From contig JAVHJL010000001.1 in NCBI GenBank assembly GCA_036971715.1, positions 3,286,001 to 3,350,000 on the forward strand: 64,000 nucleotides of DNA. Direction: 5' to 3'. Shown here in pieces: positions 45,901 through 56,536 of the stretch. How positions within the stretch are numbered: position 1 is the first letter of the stretch; every line of letters begins with the position of its first letter. The position numbers and the translations under genes are program-made. The notes under the pieces are model-generated. The model did not search any database, was not told the origin of the DNA, and was given only the letters and a program-made list of their open reading frames with translations. The stretch is from Arthrobotrys musiformis. Taxonomy: Eukaryota; Ascomycota; Orbiliomycetes; Orbiliales; Orbiliaceae.

Positions 45901-47784
45901 AGGAGCTGCGGCATCCTGAACCGGTATTGCAGGCTGAGGGGCACCGGGGCTCATTAGGATAGGTCTCGCGTCGCTTCCGGGACTAACATAAGGGGGACCT
46001 TGATTTGGTCGCTGAGGGGTTGAATCCGTCGCTCCACTTCCAGAAACCGTGACTACATTACCGCCTGCAGGTGGGTGCCGGTTATCCCATGCACTCGATG
46101 AAGCATCGCTTAACCCTGTGGATCTTATAGAACCCGAACGACGTCTTCCCATGTCCATATGACCCATTCCAGGAGCGGAAAAATGGTCGTGATCCGGCCG
46201 TGGGAACCGGGTGTGGTGGTGGAATGAGGTATCATGCTCATACTCTTTCCCGCCGGGACGCTGTAGTAACGATGTCGGACGAACGCCTGGGCCTTCATTC
46301 CTCGAGTTTCTTCTAGCTTGCTCTCTGTTACGGTTTGCTTCTCCCACGGGATCAAAGTGACCTGTTTCCGAGTTAAATAGCGCATTAGGCGATTGACTAG
46401 ATTGTCTATCTCTCCACGATTGTCGATTGAAATCGTCCATCGCAACTTCTTTCGGTGAACGAGCATTGACAAATCCAGGTCGATTATTCGGGGGAGGTGG
46501 CCGTCCGGGATATTGTTGGAAGTGTGGGGCGATTGGCACGGGAGTAGGAAATTGTCCAGACGGTACTTGGGCCCAAGGTGTCTTCGAAGGCGGCATGCTA
46601 GGGATGAATTCGGGTTTTCTAGGGCCGTGTTGGTCTAGGGATCTGGACGTGAGTGAAGGACTCGCTGAAGCCATGCTAGGGCTATAATGCGATGCGTGGG
46701 AAGCTCTCTGCTCTTTCAAAGCTTGCGTTCCTATCTGTTTCTCAAAAGCAGAGATAGTCGTCGGCTTCGGTGTTTCGGCGTCCAGTGTGACTTTAGTACC
46801 ATCATTCCATTCAATTGTGTCAGGTGGAACCCAGTTGTCGTCTTCATCATCGATGTCGGCCCATTTGGCCTCTTTGCTGTCTTCGGTGTGCAGACGTTCA
46901 GCCATGTGGATCCCGACCTTACTCAGCTCTTCATCTGTGTATTCTTTCGCGGGAACAGGTGCAGGTGCTACATAGTAATAGAATCGTTAGGAAAAAATGT
47001 ATCCCTTGAAATCTAGTGGTGCTTTCAGGTACTTACGTTGATTTCGATTCCAGACCGACGGGATGGTGCCTCCCTTGCCACCAAGCTGGCCAATACCGCC
47101 TATTCGCGAGCCAGACGGGCCTATCTTACTAACTAGTCGTGGTTTCGCAGCCGAGGCAGAAGCTGCTGCTGCTCCGGAAGTGATCCCTTTCGAGCCTACG
47201 CTTCAGTCAGTCCCAATTGCTTTACATATATAGGTACACCCCAACATAGAATCCCCATACCCTTATCCAGAGTCAGTGTAAGCTTCCCATTCCCGGTTTG
47301 GCTTGGCGCAGCGGAGGCATTCCCCGAAAGAAAAGCTTTGTTTAACGACATCGACTTTACGGCTGGTGGTTTCCTCGGAGCGGCGGCTTTCTGTGCTGTG
47401 GGTTTATCGGCGCTCTTGATAGACTCGGTGCTATTAGCTCCCGCAGGGCTATCATCACGTTTATCGTTTATCGAAGGGTCCTATCAGAAAGATGGGTGTT
47501 AGCTCCTTTAGGTTCCCAAGACAAGCTATCCAAGGAGGTAGATATATAGGTATCTTCGGAGGTGTATCGACGGGCTGACGTACGCTGGAAATGTTTGCTT
47601 CGATAACCACACCGTTGCTGCTGACTGAACCCTTGTTCGCGTTTGATTCTTCCCCGGGGACGACGGCGGCAGCTTCCACACCGTGAGCATTTGAAAGTGT
47701 CGTTACTCCATCAGCGCCGGTTGTCGATTCGACAACCGACTGCGCTAAGCGTGGGTCCACATCTTGAGTAAGGTGCTCTGCCAT
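42996..47784 (-). CDS. Large low-complexity protein with a WADIDDEDDNW motif, unknown function
   Basis: Exons on the minus strand: 47784-47584, 47480-47261, 47195-47037, 46967-44500, 44438-42996; 1496 residues. An Ala/Ser/Lys-rich N-terminus (MSLNKAFLSGNASAAPSQTG, KLTLTLDKG, SVWNRNQPPAPVPAKEYTDE) leads to a conserved block, KWADIDDEDDNWVPPDTIEW followed by NDGTKVTL (about 228-255). This order of motifs is shared with uncharacterised proteins of other Pezizomycotina. Then come disordered Pro/Ser/Gln/His-rich stretches, a charged coiled coil (about 565-625), a folded-looking segment (GTWGKGAYNERKEKAFREFE) and a C-terminal Arg/Gly/Asn/Gln-rich tail of RGG type. The tail suggests RNA binding or condensate formation; that is inference. 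A 5' UTR intron is possible (donor GTGAGT near 48245, acceptor near 47806). Upstream of it lies ATP17 on the same strand. Confidence 0.85.
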
Positions 47785-49409
47785 AACACTATTATTCACT
47801 TTCTATGGAAGCCGAATGAATCGATAGATGGTTAGCGGGTATGTACCAGACAAAAAAAAAAAAATATGAAAAACGAAAAACGAAAACCACAAAAGGCGGC
47901 TCCAGAGAACAAGATAAAATAAATTAAAGAAACAACGATAAAGCGTGTTCGTCAATACTAGGAGAGAGACGAGTGTGATATACTCGGAAATGAGCTGAAT
48001 AGAACGTGATAATCTGGACAGATTCAGAGGTTCAAAGCGCCAGGCACATCCCCAGATCCGGCCGGGCGAGCCCCAAGCCGTCTCATTTCCCCAGATTCGA
48101 CCGAATATATAGTGCCTTTTTCTTCCTCTTCTTCTCTTCTTGCCGAAGATAACCAGCAGAAAAAAAAGAAAAACCAGCCAGCACTATAATACCAAACAAA
48201 CAACTACAAGCCGAGAACGAGGAAAGAAGCAAGATAGACTCACCAGGAAGCTATGTTGCTAAAAAAAAAGTTGAGAGTCGCCAGCGGGGAGGGTTGTGGG
48301 TGTGTTTTTTTTGTTCCCGTTCGTTCGTTCGCAACGTTTGTTCTCGGAGTTCGACGAAAGAAAAAATAAATAAATAGTAGGACTAAGACCCAAGGTGTAA
48401 GAAAGCTCGGATGCTTTTTGCCGTGACCAAAGAGAGGCGGGGGGATGTATCGCCAGATGTTCGAGGTGATCTAAGGTAGTTAAAGAGGTGTCGTGTGAGT
48501 CCACACCGCCGACGGGAAGGGAGATGGAAGTATGACAGTAGGAGTAGGGTTAAGAGTCGATAAAGCAAGTAGAGTTTCGAATGGGATCACGCACCGAATA
48601 GTTCTAATGGTTGAAAAATGGGGGGGGTGAGTGACAAGGTTTCGCTAACGATCAAACGCCTTGGTTGATTGATTGATTGATATTGATCAAGATGATATGA
48701 TCGGATGGATAGAGGGATAGATGGGATGTTTCTTCGGGAGAAACTTGGAGGCCAGCTAACAGCGATCAACTGCAGGGCAGATTCGGGATCGAATCGAATG
48801 GGGATTGCGGGGAAGAGAAGAGAAGAGGGCGTCGAGAGAGGCGGAGGGATGAGGTTGAGACGTTGTTGTGTGGGATGTCGGAGTTGCGGGAGGGTTTGTG
48901 CCTGCGTGGTTGGCGGAGTGTGTTGTTGCAGCTTGGGACTGCACTGCACTGGGCTAGCTCGACCGAACTATTGTTTCGCGATGCTGTTTCAGTTGGGAGG
49001 CTCAAGATTACTTGGATCAAGTGTCTGGCCTGGACCTTTGGATGGATTTTCGAGATGATAATAAGGACAGCGATGGCGATGATGCAGATTATGATGAGGG
49101 TGATTGTGATGATGATGGTTATTGATTGTGATGAAAGAGATGAAGTCGAGAGAGGTGCAGAAAGAGTATCTTGTATCAATTAATACTGGTGTTCTGGTGT
49201 TAATGCGGAATCGCTGAGCAGAATTAATATTCGATCAATCAATAAATACAGCTGCAGCCGGGGACCCTTCCAAGTAACGTTGACGTCCTTAGCTCAGCAC
49301 CGTGGGGAGAACCTCAAACGGCATGCCCTAAAGCTTGCAAGGTACCTACATGTATACACCTATACTGCACAAGACGTACGCATAAAAACTACTACTATAC
49401 CACTATAAT

Positions 49410-49438
49410 ACCTAAGTACGTACCTACTTACTTAGTAG
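49410..49438. repeat. AT-rich palindromic cluster related to ACCTAAGTAGGTACT
   Basis: Overlapping CCTAAGTACGTACC and CTTACTTAG units, related to the dispersed 15-bp motif listed at 26371 and 49714. Confidence 0.5.
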
Positions 49439-49713
49439 ATAATAGGTAGCCTTAGAGAAAGGTAATCTAGTTTATACGATCTTATCTCAGACGGCGGGGC
49501 ATCTAGCTACAGGCGGGGTATACTACACCGGTACATAATACAGTGGAGGGGAAGGTGTGTGTACCGGCCGTGCGATATAATTGTGCCTGCAGGCGATTAT
49601 CGGCCGCCGTTGTTTACGTCCTGCACGACCCAAACAAGTTATATACGCCCCCATTCAGGCACAATATTCCACTCTCCACCTCGAGGCATCACTAGCAGCT
49701 GGTATACCCAAGT

Positions 49714-49728
49714 ACCTAAGTAGGTACT
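49714..49728. repeat. Dispersed 15-bp motif ACCTAAGTAGGTACT, copy 2
   Basis: Exact copy of 26371-26385. Here it is embedded in a larger palindrome with 8-bp arms, AAGTACCT and AGGTACTT. Confidence 0.7.
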
Positions 49729-49972
49729 TATTCCTTAAGAAGACAACTATACAGGATATAGAGGGATCCGCCAATATATATTATTATATCGCACGTTCTT
49801 TTTTCCGTATAAAAACAAGGTTATTTTTCTACCGATATATGTACACACCAAACATCCCCCCCAGGTTTCCCCCTTGAACATGCTCGACTATATCACATAC
49901 ACCCCCTCTCTCCATCTCCTCTAATCAAACTTGATGCAAAAGAGGCAGGATGGAGGACTCGGAATGCCCGAT

Positions 49973-50724
49973 TTAGTGGGCATTGTTCTTGTGGTGGCCT
50001 ATCAATCACAACAGTTAGTTTCCTACTATAATTCTTTGTAGGATGTGATAGAATTGAGCATACGCAAGTGGTAGTAGTAGTTTTGGGCGTATCCGAACTG
50101 TAATACAAGTTAGCAAGCTGTATATATTTGTAACATACTGGAGAGGGGGGGGGACATACGGCAATCAAACCAACGAAGATGTGCAGTAATGCTATGTCCA
50201 TCACAACCACAGTCAGCAATCCCATCCCGAACACCCAATCGCTCCACCTTTATCGGTATATAGTAATATATATATAAACCCCTCAAGGATATCCCGAAGA
50301 ACAGAGGTACGGATAAGATGTAAACGTACGAGCAGCGCTGGCGTTCTCTCCATCAAAGTACTTGGCCTTGTATCGTCCGATAAGACCCTTGCCTTCGATC
50401 TTTGGAGCCGGTCCCTTCGGGAGCTTGGTGTAAAGCTCTACCAGTCTAGCCATACGGACGGCATTCTGGGCTTGGCCGATTGCCTACATCCCCCACCCAA
50501 ACAAAACTCGTCAGCTCTTCATCCCCTCGTGGTTCGTATATAATGATTATATTCTACAGCGAGCTGTAGATATTTTGCCAATTGGCTCTTGGGAGGGATG
50601 TGACCCGGCCGGGATGCCCTCCCTCGGAGGAGGGGCGGATAACCGGAACCAACGAACGTACATTTGGATTGGCGACCTTTGGCGGGATGATGGTCGAGAT
50701 ACCGCGACGGAAGATGAGCGACAT
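49973..50724 (-). CDS. ATP17: Mitochondrial F1Fo-ATP synthase subunit f
   Basis: Small inner-membrane subunit of the Fo sector, next to subunits a and 8. Five exons on the minus strand: 50724-50662, 50483-50330, 50191-50160, 50097-50064, 49998-49973; 102 residues. The protein begins MSLIFRRGISTIIPPKVANP, continues with RMARLVELYTKLPKGPAP, then GLIGRYKAKYFDGENASAAP, has one transmembrane helix (LLHIFVGLIAFGYAQNYYYH) and ends LRHHKNNAH. This is the complete family pattern, and the last residues match the usual fungal C-terminus. Exons 3 to 5 are only 32, 34 and 26 nt, so the gene is invisible to simple ORF finding. It is divergent from the complex I subunit gene, 271 bp apart. Confidence 0.93.
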
Positions 50725-50995
50725 GGCAGGCGATCAGGGAGGAAGAAGAAGACTATTCCAAATTATCGAATCGTCGGAGCGGAGAGGTGGAGAGTTCTAA
50801 CAAGATGGTGTTTTTGTCGAAAGGAACAGACGTCAAAACGGGAATCGGCCTCGGAAACTTGCAAATTATGCGCCACCACAAATCCGGTTAGCGCCACAAC
50901 ACACTTTCACGGATTCCCCGACGTCAACTGTTCACGCTTCGACGACATACCCTCGACAAGACCTTTACATCGTCACCATCGGCTTCGAAGACACA
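50725..50995. promoter_or_regulatory. Divergent promoter ATP17 / NDUFS4-type gene
   Basis: 271 bp between two start codons of nuclear genes for oxidative-phosphorylation subunits. The geometry invites shared control. I do not name a factor site. Confidence 0.55.
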
Positions 50996-51731
50996 ATGTC
51001 TGCCCTCCTCCGTCCTACCGTCCTGGCCTCCCGCCGACTGGCCCTCCCAGCGGCATCCCGTACCCTCGCATCCAAAGCCTCGAAAAAGACTCCCGCCCAT
51101 CCTCCCTCTGCTCCACCGACACCCTCCAAGGACGGCCCACCGGCTGTAGCAGCAGAGCCTCCCACCGATGTAGTCACCTCGTACGCTCCCCTCACCTCTC
51201 CCATTATACCAAAAACCGTACTAACGTCATGAATACAGAGCCTACTCCCCCTCCCACACCATCATCCCCGAAGACCACATCTCAGCAGACGTAATCCCCG
51301 CCGGCGCCGTCTCGGGAGCACCAATAGACCTCCAATCCCGCACAGTACGCATCTACAAACCCACAAAAAACGCCATGCAAAGCGCCAACCACCGTGGAAA
51401 ACTCTGGAGGTTGGATTGGGACGTCCTGGCCAAGGGTCACAGATGGGAGAATCCCCTGATGGGATGGCAGAGTTCGGCTGATTACGTCCAGGGAACGCAT
51501 TTGACGTTCAGGACGAAGGAGGAGGCTATTTATTTTGCTGAGAAGCAGGGTGTGTTTTTTCCCTCTCTCTTCTACTTACATTGAGATGGGATGGGCTTCG
51601 GATACTGACGGGTTTATATAGGTTATGAATACTACGTCCAGGAGCCAAAGGAAAGGGTTATCGTATCTAAGGCATACGCTTCGAACTTCACATGGAGCGA
51701 CAAGAAACTGAAGAAAATCCACACCAAATAA
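50996..51731 (+). CDS. NADH:ubiquinone oxidoreductase 21 kDa (NDUFS4-type) subunit
   Basis: Accessory subunit of mitochondrial complex I, on the peripheral arm near the NADH module (human NDUFS4, Neurospora 21 kDa). Exons 50996-51180, 51239-51549, 51622-51731; 201 residues. N-terminal presequence rich in Arg, Ala and Ser (MSALLRPTVLASRRLALPAA), then an Ala/Pro linker. The conserved NDUFS4 core follows: VRIYKPTKNAMQSANHRGKL, WRLDWDVLAKGHRWENPLMG, WQSSADYVQGTHLTFRTKEE, then AIYFAEKQGYEYYVQEPKER. The tail SNFTWSDKKLKKIHTK is typical of the family. All residues of the core are present, so the gene looks functional. Confidence 0.95.
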
Positions 51732-52002
51732 ACCATCCGACTTGAAACAAAAAAAACAGTAGATAATCCCAGTCGATTGGTTTGTTGTTGTCACCATTGC
51801 TGTACATATAAATCCGAGCGTTCCTTTTTTTTGGTCAATTGATTCTGTACAAAGAGTATGGTATTCAAAGGTTCATTTCCAACTTGAATCGAGGTTGCCT
51901 AAGCGTAGGTACGTGGGGAGTTATGGTATACAGGGTAGTTCAAAACACGCTCCATGCATGAAAAAGTCGATCTAAAACTACACGCAAAACAGCCATGTGG
52001 GA

Positions 52003-53952
52003 TTAACATCCGAAATACTTCTCATCAATCCACCTGCTCGTCCACGCCTCTTCGATCCCCGCCACAACGATCTTCATCTCCGGGAACACAGCATTCAACC
52101 TCCCCAACCCAACTTTCGTAGCCATGTACGTCAAAAACACAATATTCGCCTCCTCGACCCCATGGTCCTTCAAAACCCTCACAGCCATCAACGCCGCCGC
52201 ACCGCTCGCGATCTGTGGGTCGAGCAGTAACACCTGATGGTCACCCAGATTCGGCGGGACTTTGAGATGGTGGAGCTCGGGTTCTCCGGTTCGAATGTTG
52301 GATTGGAGGAGCAGTCGGCCGATTTTGCAGTCTGGGACCACACGCTTCAGACCGATTTCGAAGACACCCCCGGAGCGAAGGATGACGATACCACAGATCG
52401 CGGAGGCGCAGCGGAGGCCGTTGTATGGGAGGTTGAGCGGCGTGAGGACCTTGTGGCTCGTGAATGTCATACGATCCATTGCCCTATATATATCGATGCC
52501 TAGTTTAGCCCTTCCGTCCGTGCAACACACCAAACCCACACATATTTCATAACCAAGGTAAATTCAAGAACATACTTCTCAACCAACAGACTTGCCAGTC
52601 TATCGAAATAGAATATGAAGTCTTCCCTGCTAGTCTTCCTATCCTGGAGGATCGTATGGATCCCTCTCAGCTGCGGTGTCTGATCGAGAACAGTCACGTG
52701 GTCCGTCAGTGGTTTCTCCAGGACCTTCTCACCGAGTTCGGCGATTTTCTTAAGATGTGCTTCAGATTTCGCGTTCAGAGCTCGCTGGATATGCTTGACC
52801 ACCATTGCTAAAGATTCCCAGTTAGTCTAACCTCCAAAAATATAATTTGATCTGTGAGGGAATATTATTACCTATCGCAGTCAAGTTGTCGATACCTCTG
52901 GGGATCGCAATATCTGCGTTCTTCATCTGCGGACGGACGTAAAGCTCGAAATTCGGCTTGACGAACCGGTGCCATTGCTGCAGAGCGCCTCGTACACTAT
53001 AATGACAATCAGTATATATCCGATCATTACCAATTCCCTCGAGAGAATACGTACTCCCTGCCTCTGCTCTTGACATCTCTAGCCACTGTACCCCATCGAA
53101 CCGTGTTAGAACCCGAGATCTAGCGGTTACCAAATGAACCGGAACCTACATCGTCTAGCCAGGCAAATATCTGAATCCGTATCGACAAAGATCTATAGCC
53201 CGATTAGCACTGCCCATGCACCGCAGCAAATACACAACCATACCTTCATATCCAGCAACTCCAAAACCCTCGGATCATACAGCGCAAAAATACCCTCCAA
53301 AATGAGCACATGGCAGGAATAGATCGTTGTATTCTTATTCGGCACCCGTTGGTGCTTTTCGAATGAGTATATCGGGATTTCCGCCTTTTTCCTGTAGAAC
53401 CTTTAGACCGGTGCCCCTTCTAAATTTTCGATAATTATTGATAGTTATGTAAATTTACCCGGCTTTTAAATCCCGTAGTCTATCCACCAGAATATCGAAA
53501 TCGATCGCATCGGGAGAGTCGAAATCGTAGTTATTCGCGAAGGCGAGTTTGGATTGATCCGGCGTGAGTTCTTTGTAGAACGAGTCCTATTTACCCCCCA
53601 CCCATGGAGTCATTCGGTCAGGAACCACCGTAGGCTCTTAGGTATTGAAAGGAACTGACCATAGATAGAACGACGACCCATGGCAAGTTCAGCAGCTTGA
53701 CGAGTTGAGCCGCCACCGATGTTTTCCCTAAAATAAAGATTCATATTAGTGAGATAATAGAGTAATACACGATGCAAACCGACCCACCAGAACCCGAAGA
53801 ACCGGCAATCCCAATGATCTATATCAGAACCCAAGCCAATTAGACTCCATCCATTCAGACAATCACCCCCGCAGCCCGGATCGATAAAAACCAACATGTG
53901 TATCATGCCACGGCGGGCTGTATGCGTAATTCATATTCTGCGATTCCGACAT
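52003..53952 (-). CDS. URK1: Uridine kinase with C-terminal uracil phosphoribosyltransferase-like domain
   Basis: Pyrimidine salvage enzyme: phosphorylates uridine and cytidine to the monophosphates. Ten exons on the minus strand: 53952-53896, 53818-53788, 53727-53660, 53586-53459, 53391-53244, 53192-53150, 53085-53055, 52996-52872, 52807-52576, 52483-52003; 447 residues. Kinase: P-loop GSSGSGKT at residues 25-32, substrate motif VVLSMDSFYKELTPDQ, DFDSPDAIDFDIL, LARRLARDVKSRGRDVRGAL and FVKPNFELYVRPQMKNADIA. C-terminal UPRTase-like domain: LNLPYNGL, ICGIVILRSGGVFEIGLKRV and LLLDPQIASGAAALMAVRVL, the last replacing the usual PRPP loop DPMLATGGS. As in other fungal Urk1 proteins this domain may be non-catalytic. 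The correct last acceptor is 52484; the alternative at AACTAG just upstream gives a stop. Confidence 0.93.
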
Positions 53953-54825
53953 TGCTGTTCTATTCCCCAAGGATCTAGTCGAGAAGAGGGTAGAAGGAAG
54001 AGGTGCTATTAGGTATATACGACCACGAAAAAAAACCGGTTTATGCGACCAAATAATAATAAAATTTAGACACCGATATAGGTTGGTAATAATCGCAAAA
54101 ACATCGCCGTTCGGACCGCTATCTCATAATTGCTTCAAGAAAAACCGCTTTCGCATGCAGGTTAAATAGGTTCGAAAGGGATACGAAAGGATATATCGAT
54201 GTATGTTGTATGCGTTGGATACTTGTGGTAATCCGGGTAACTGCTGTCCAATCAATCCTGTGCGATAAACAGTCAGCTGTACTGTAGAGCCTCTTCTTGC
54301 TCGGGAAGGGCAACGTTACCCGGCAGTTCAAAGAATGCAAAAAACGATACGAAACCAAAATATGAGGCTGCTCTGTTTTTTACAGTCCTTTAAAAAAGGA
54401 TATCTCTAGACTAGCTGGGCTCTATTGTAATGCTGATAACTTCAATGCAAAAAACACACGGCGGACGGCCGCGGGCTGGGGTGGGTCGATAGTATAAGGA
54501 AGGTGTGCTGAGGGTTCTTGCAGCTGCCAAATCCAATCCCCGTGCTGCACTGCACCGGTGCTGATGCAGGGAACAACGATGGCGGGGTCAAAACAACGCA
54601 GGAAAGTCTGTTGCAGGCGGGTATGCACGTCCGAGTCGGGCGGAGTAGGCCGGGATTCCATAGCTGCTAGTTCCACTGAGGTCGCACAGTGAAGCCTTAT
54701 ATTGATTATAAGTATACCGGTGGCTTGGCTCAGGTGCGTATATATACATCTAGATCGAATCTATGAAACATCATGTAACTGGATCTCAATTAACTTTGGG
54801 CTAAGCTAGGTAGATAATCCGGACA
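53953..54825. other. Divergent intergenic region URK1 / MAK32-like
   Basis: 0.87 kb between two start codons on opposite strands. Mixed composition; no ORF or repeat of note, so only promoters are presumed. Confidence 0.5.
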
Positions 54826-56029
54826 ATGGCGACCCAGGACATCCTATTCGCGACATTTGGGATGGTCATCCTGGATACGATATACTTCAGAGACGACTGG
54901 AACAATCCCATATGCGATTCACTCGGCGGGTCTGGAACGTATAGTATGTACGACCCCCCTCCCTATTTATATAACCACATATTCGGTGGTATATAGGTAT
55001 ACATAGGCACAGTACTGACGGCACGGCGAAGGCACCCTCGGAGCACGTTTATTTCGCGGCGGTGAAACCTCGACGTCTATCGGCTGGGTCACCCGTCTGG
55101 GGTCAGACTTCCCGGACTCGATCTTGGAGAGGTTGAAATCATGGGGCACTACCCTTCACGTTATCCGTGAACGGCCTGCGACGACCAGAGGGCATCTCAG
55201 ATATCTTGACACGACACTCGGACGTATGCATGCGCCATATTATATATACTCTCTATCGAATGAATGGAACTAACCTTTTCCTTATATAATTATGTCAATG
55301 ATAGCAAAAACCTTCCAGCACTCCCAAATGCCGCTATGGACCCTCCCACAGCACTTCTCAGGCACCCAGCAGCTATCATCGAAAACCTTCCACTTCCTCG
55401 CCCGTCACGGGGATATCTTCAGAGACGTGCCAAAACTACTTGCGATGCGAGAAGCAGAAGGGATAACAGACCCTCCCCAGTTCATCTGGGAACCGTTTCC
55501 GGCCACTTGTAAACCCCAGTTCTTGAAAGATTACCTGAAGGCCGTCAAATTGGTCGACGTCTTTTCACCAAACCATATGGAGCTTTGCAACTTCTTTGGA
55601 GTGGAGGTTAATGTTGAAGAAGAGTTCGATCGAGGGTTATACGAAGGATTTGCCAAGAAGTTTTTGGATAAGGGGATAGGGAAAAACGGGGAGGGCTGTC
55701 TGGTACTCCGTGCGGGGGAACACGGGTGTATGGTATATACGAGAGAGATGGAACAACCGCAGTGGTTACCAACATACTACGAAATCGGAGATGAAAAGGT
55801 TGTAGACACTACAGGGGCGGGGAATTCATTCTTGGGAGGGTTCGCTATCGGACTGGTGGAGACTGGGGATGTTATCGAGGCAGCGAAGTATGGATCTGTG
55901 GCTGCGAGTTTTATGATTGAGCAGATGGGAGCTGCGAATATCACATGGGATGAAGATGGCGTCGAGGCGTGGAACGGTGATGATGTCAGAGGCCGATTGG
56001 CAGCATACAAGTCCCGGATAGACCAATGA
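54826..56029 (+). CDS. PfkB-family sugar kinase homologue, Mak32 type
   Basis: Relative of yeast Mak32, a ribokinase-fold protein whose biochemical role is unclear. Exons 54826-54943, 55032-55223, 55305-56029; 344 residues. Intron 1 has a TACTGAC branch site 12-18 nt before the acceptor at GCGAAG; the nearer-looking CACAG acceptor would place a TGA in frame, so it was rejected. Landmarks: MATQDILFATFGMVILDTIY, CDSLGGSGTYSTLGARLF, SIGWVTRLGSDFPDSILERL, SPNHMELCNFFG and the PfkB signature DTTGAGNSFLGGFAIG (residues 271-286). In catalytically active PfkB kinases the residue after GAG is the base Asp; here it is Asn277, as I recall for the Mak32 group, so phosphotransfer may be weak or absent. 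Confidence 0.88.
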
Positions 56030-56536
56030 ACCCAGTCCAATCTAATCCATGATATCCCATTATACTCTTATACTATTACACCTCAGAAGCTAGAAGTATA
56101 TGATTGATATCGAGCAGCCGAGGCGTCTAAGTGGTGTTTGTGTGGTTCTGGCAGCGGTCTTGGCACAGTGCGGCGAGCCCTGCAAAAAGCGACCGGGAAT
56201 AAATTTCAGCACCCCAATCCAAACCACCACGAACCAACCACGCACACAACGAGCAATAAATTAATCCGCCAACCTATAAATTCCTTCCCGCAGAGTTTTT
56301 CTTCTCTTTCTTCTTCCCGGAGAAACCTCGCGATCCATCTTCTTGAAGAATCGTCCGAGTTCTTCTCTCCCTCTTCGCAGTATTTCTTCTCGTCGGAAAG
56401 AGGTGGAGAAAGATCTTGACAAGACGTCTATTCTATCATGGTTCGCACTCCCGTTGTTCCCTCCTCCGTCACCGGAACCTGTCAACATGGCTGACACGGT
56501 TGCCAGTCGGCCACCGTCTCGACGCCTGCAGGTACC
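56030..56536. other. Intergenic: GID8 promoter and leader
   Basis: 507 bp. CT-rich leader (56280-56460). An out-of-frame upstream ATG at 56487 (MADTVASRPPSRR...) precedes the chosen GID8 start and overlaps it; it could act as an upstream ORF. Confidence 0.45.

Larger units (their letters stand above)
47785..49972. other. Intergenic: promoter/leader of the low-complexity gene and ATP17 3' region
   Basis: 2.2 kb. The half next to 47785 is AG- and A-rich with a probable leader intron (47806-48245). 49060-49140 is a GATGAT-rich low-complexity stretch. From 49200 the DNA is AT-rich with several TACCTAAGTA-type palindromes. No coding exon could be supported on either strand. Confidence 0.5.

Noticed and set aside
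43011..46687. Several + strand ORFs of 78-211 codons.
   Set aside because: They are antisense shadows of the GC-rich, repetitive exons of the minus-strand low-complexity gene.
48587..49183. ORFs of 62-137 codons on both strands.
   Set aside because: Overlapping frames in low-complexity DNA (GATGAT, GGATTG repeats); none has a start context, splice partners or family resemblance.
52484..52539. URK1 last exon starting at the AACTAG acceptor, or unspliced reading from GLVCCTDGRAKLG.
   Set aside because: With the upstream phase this acceptor gives a stop within a few codons. The acceptor at 52484 restores LLVEKAMDRM, which fits the family.
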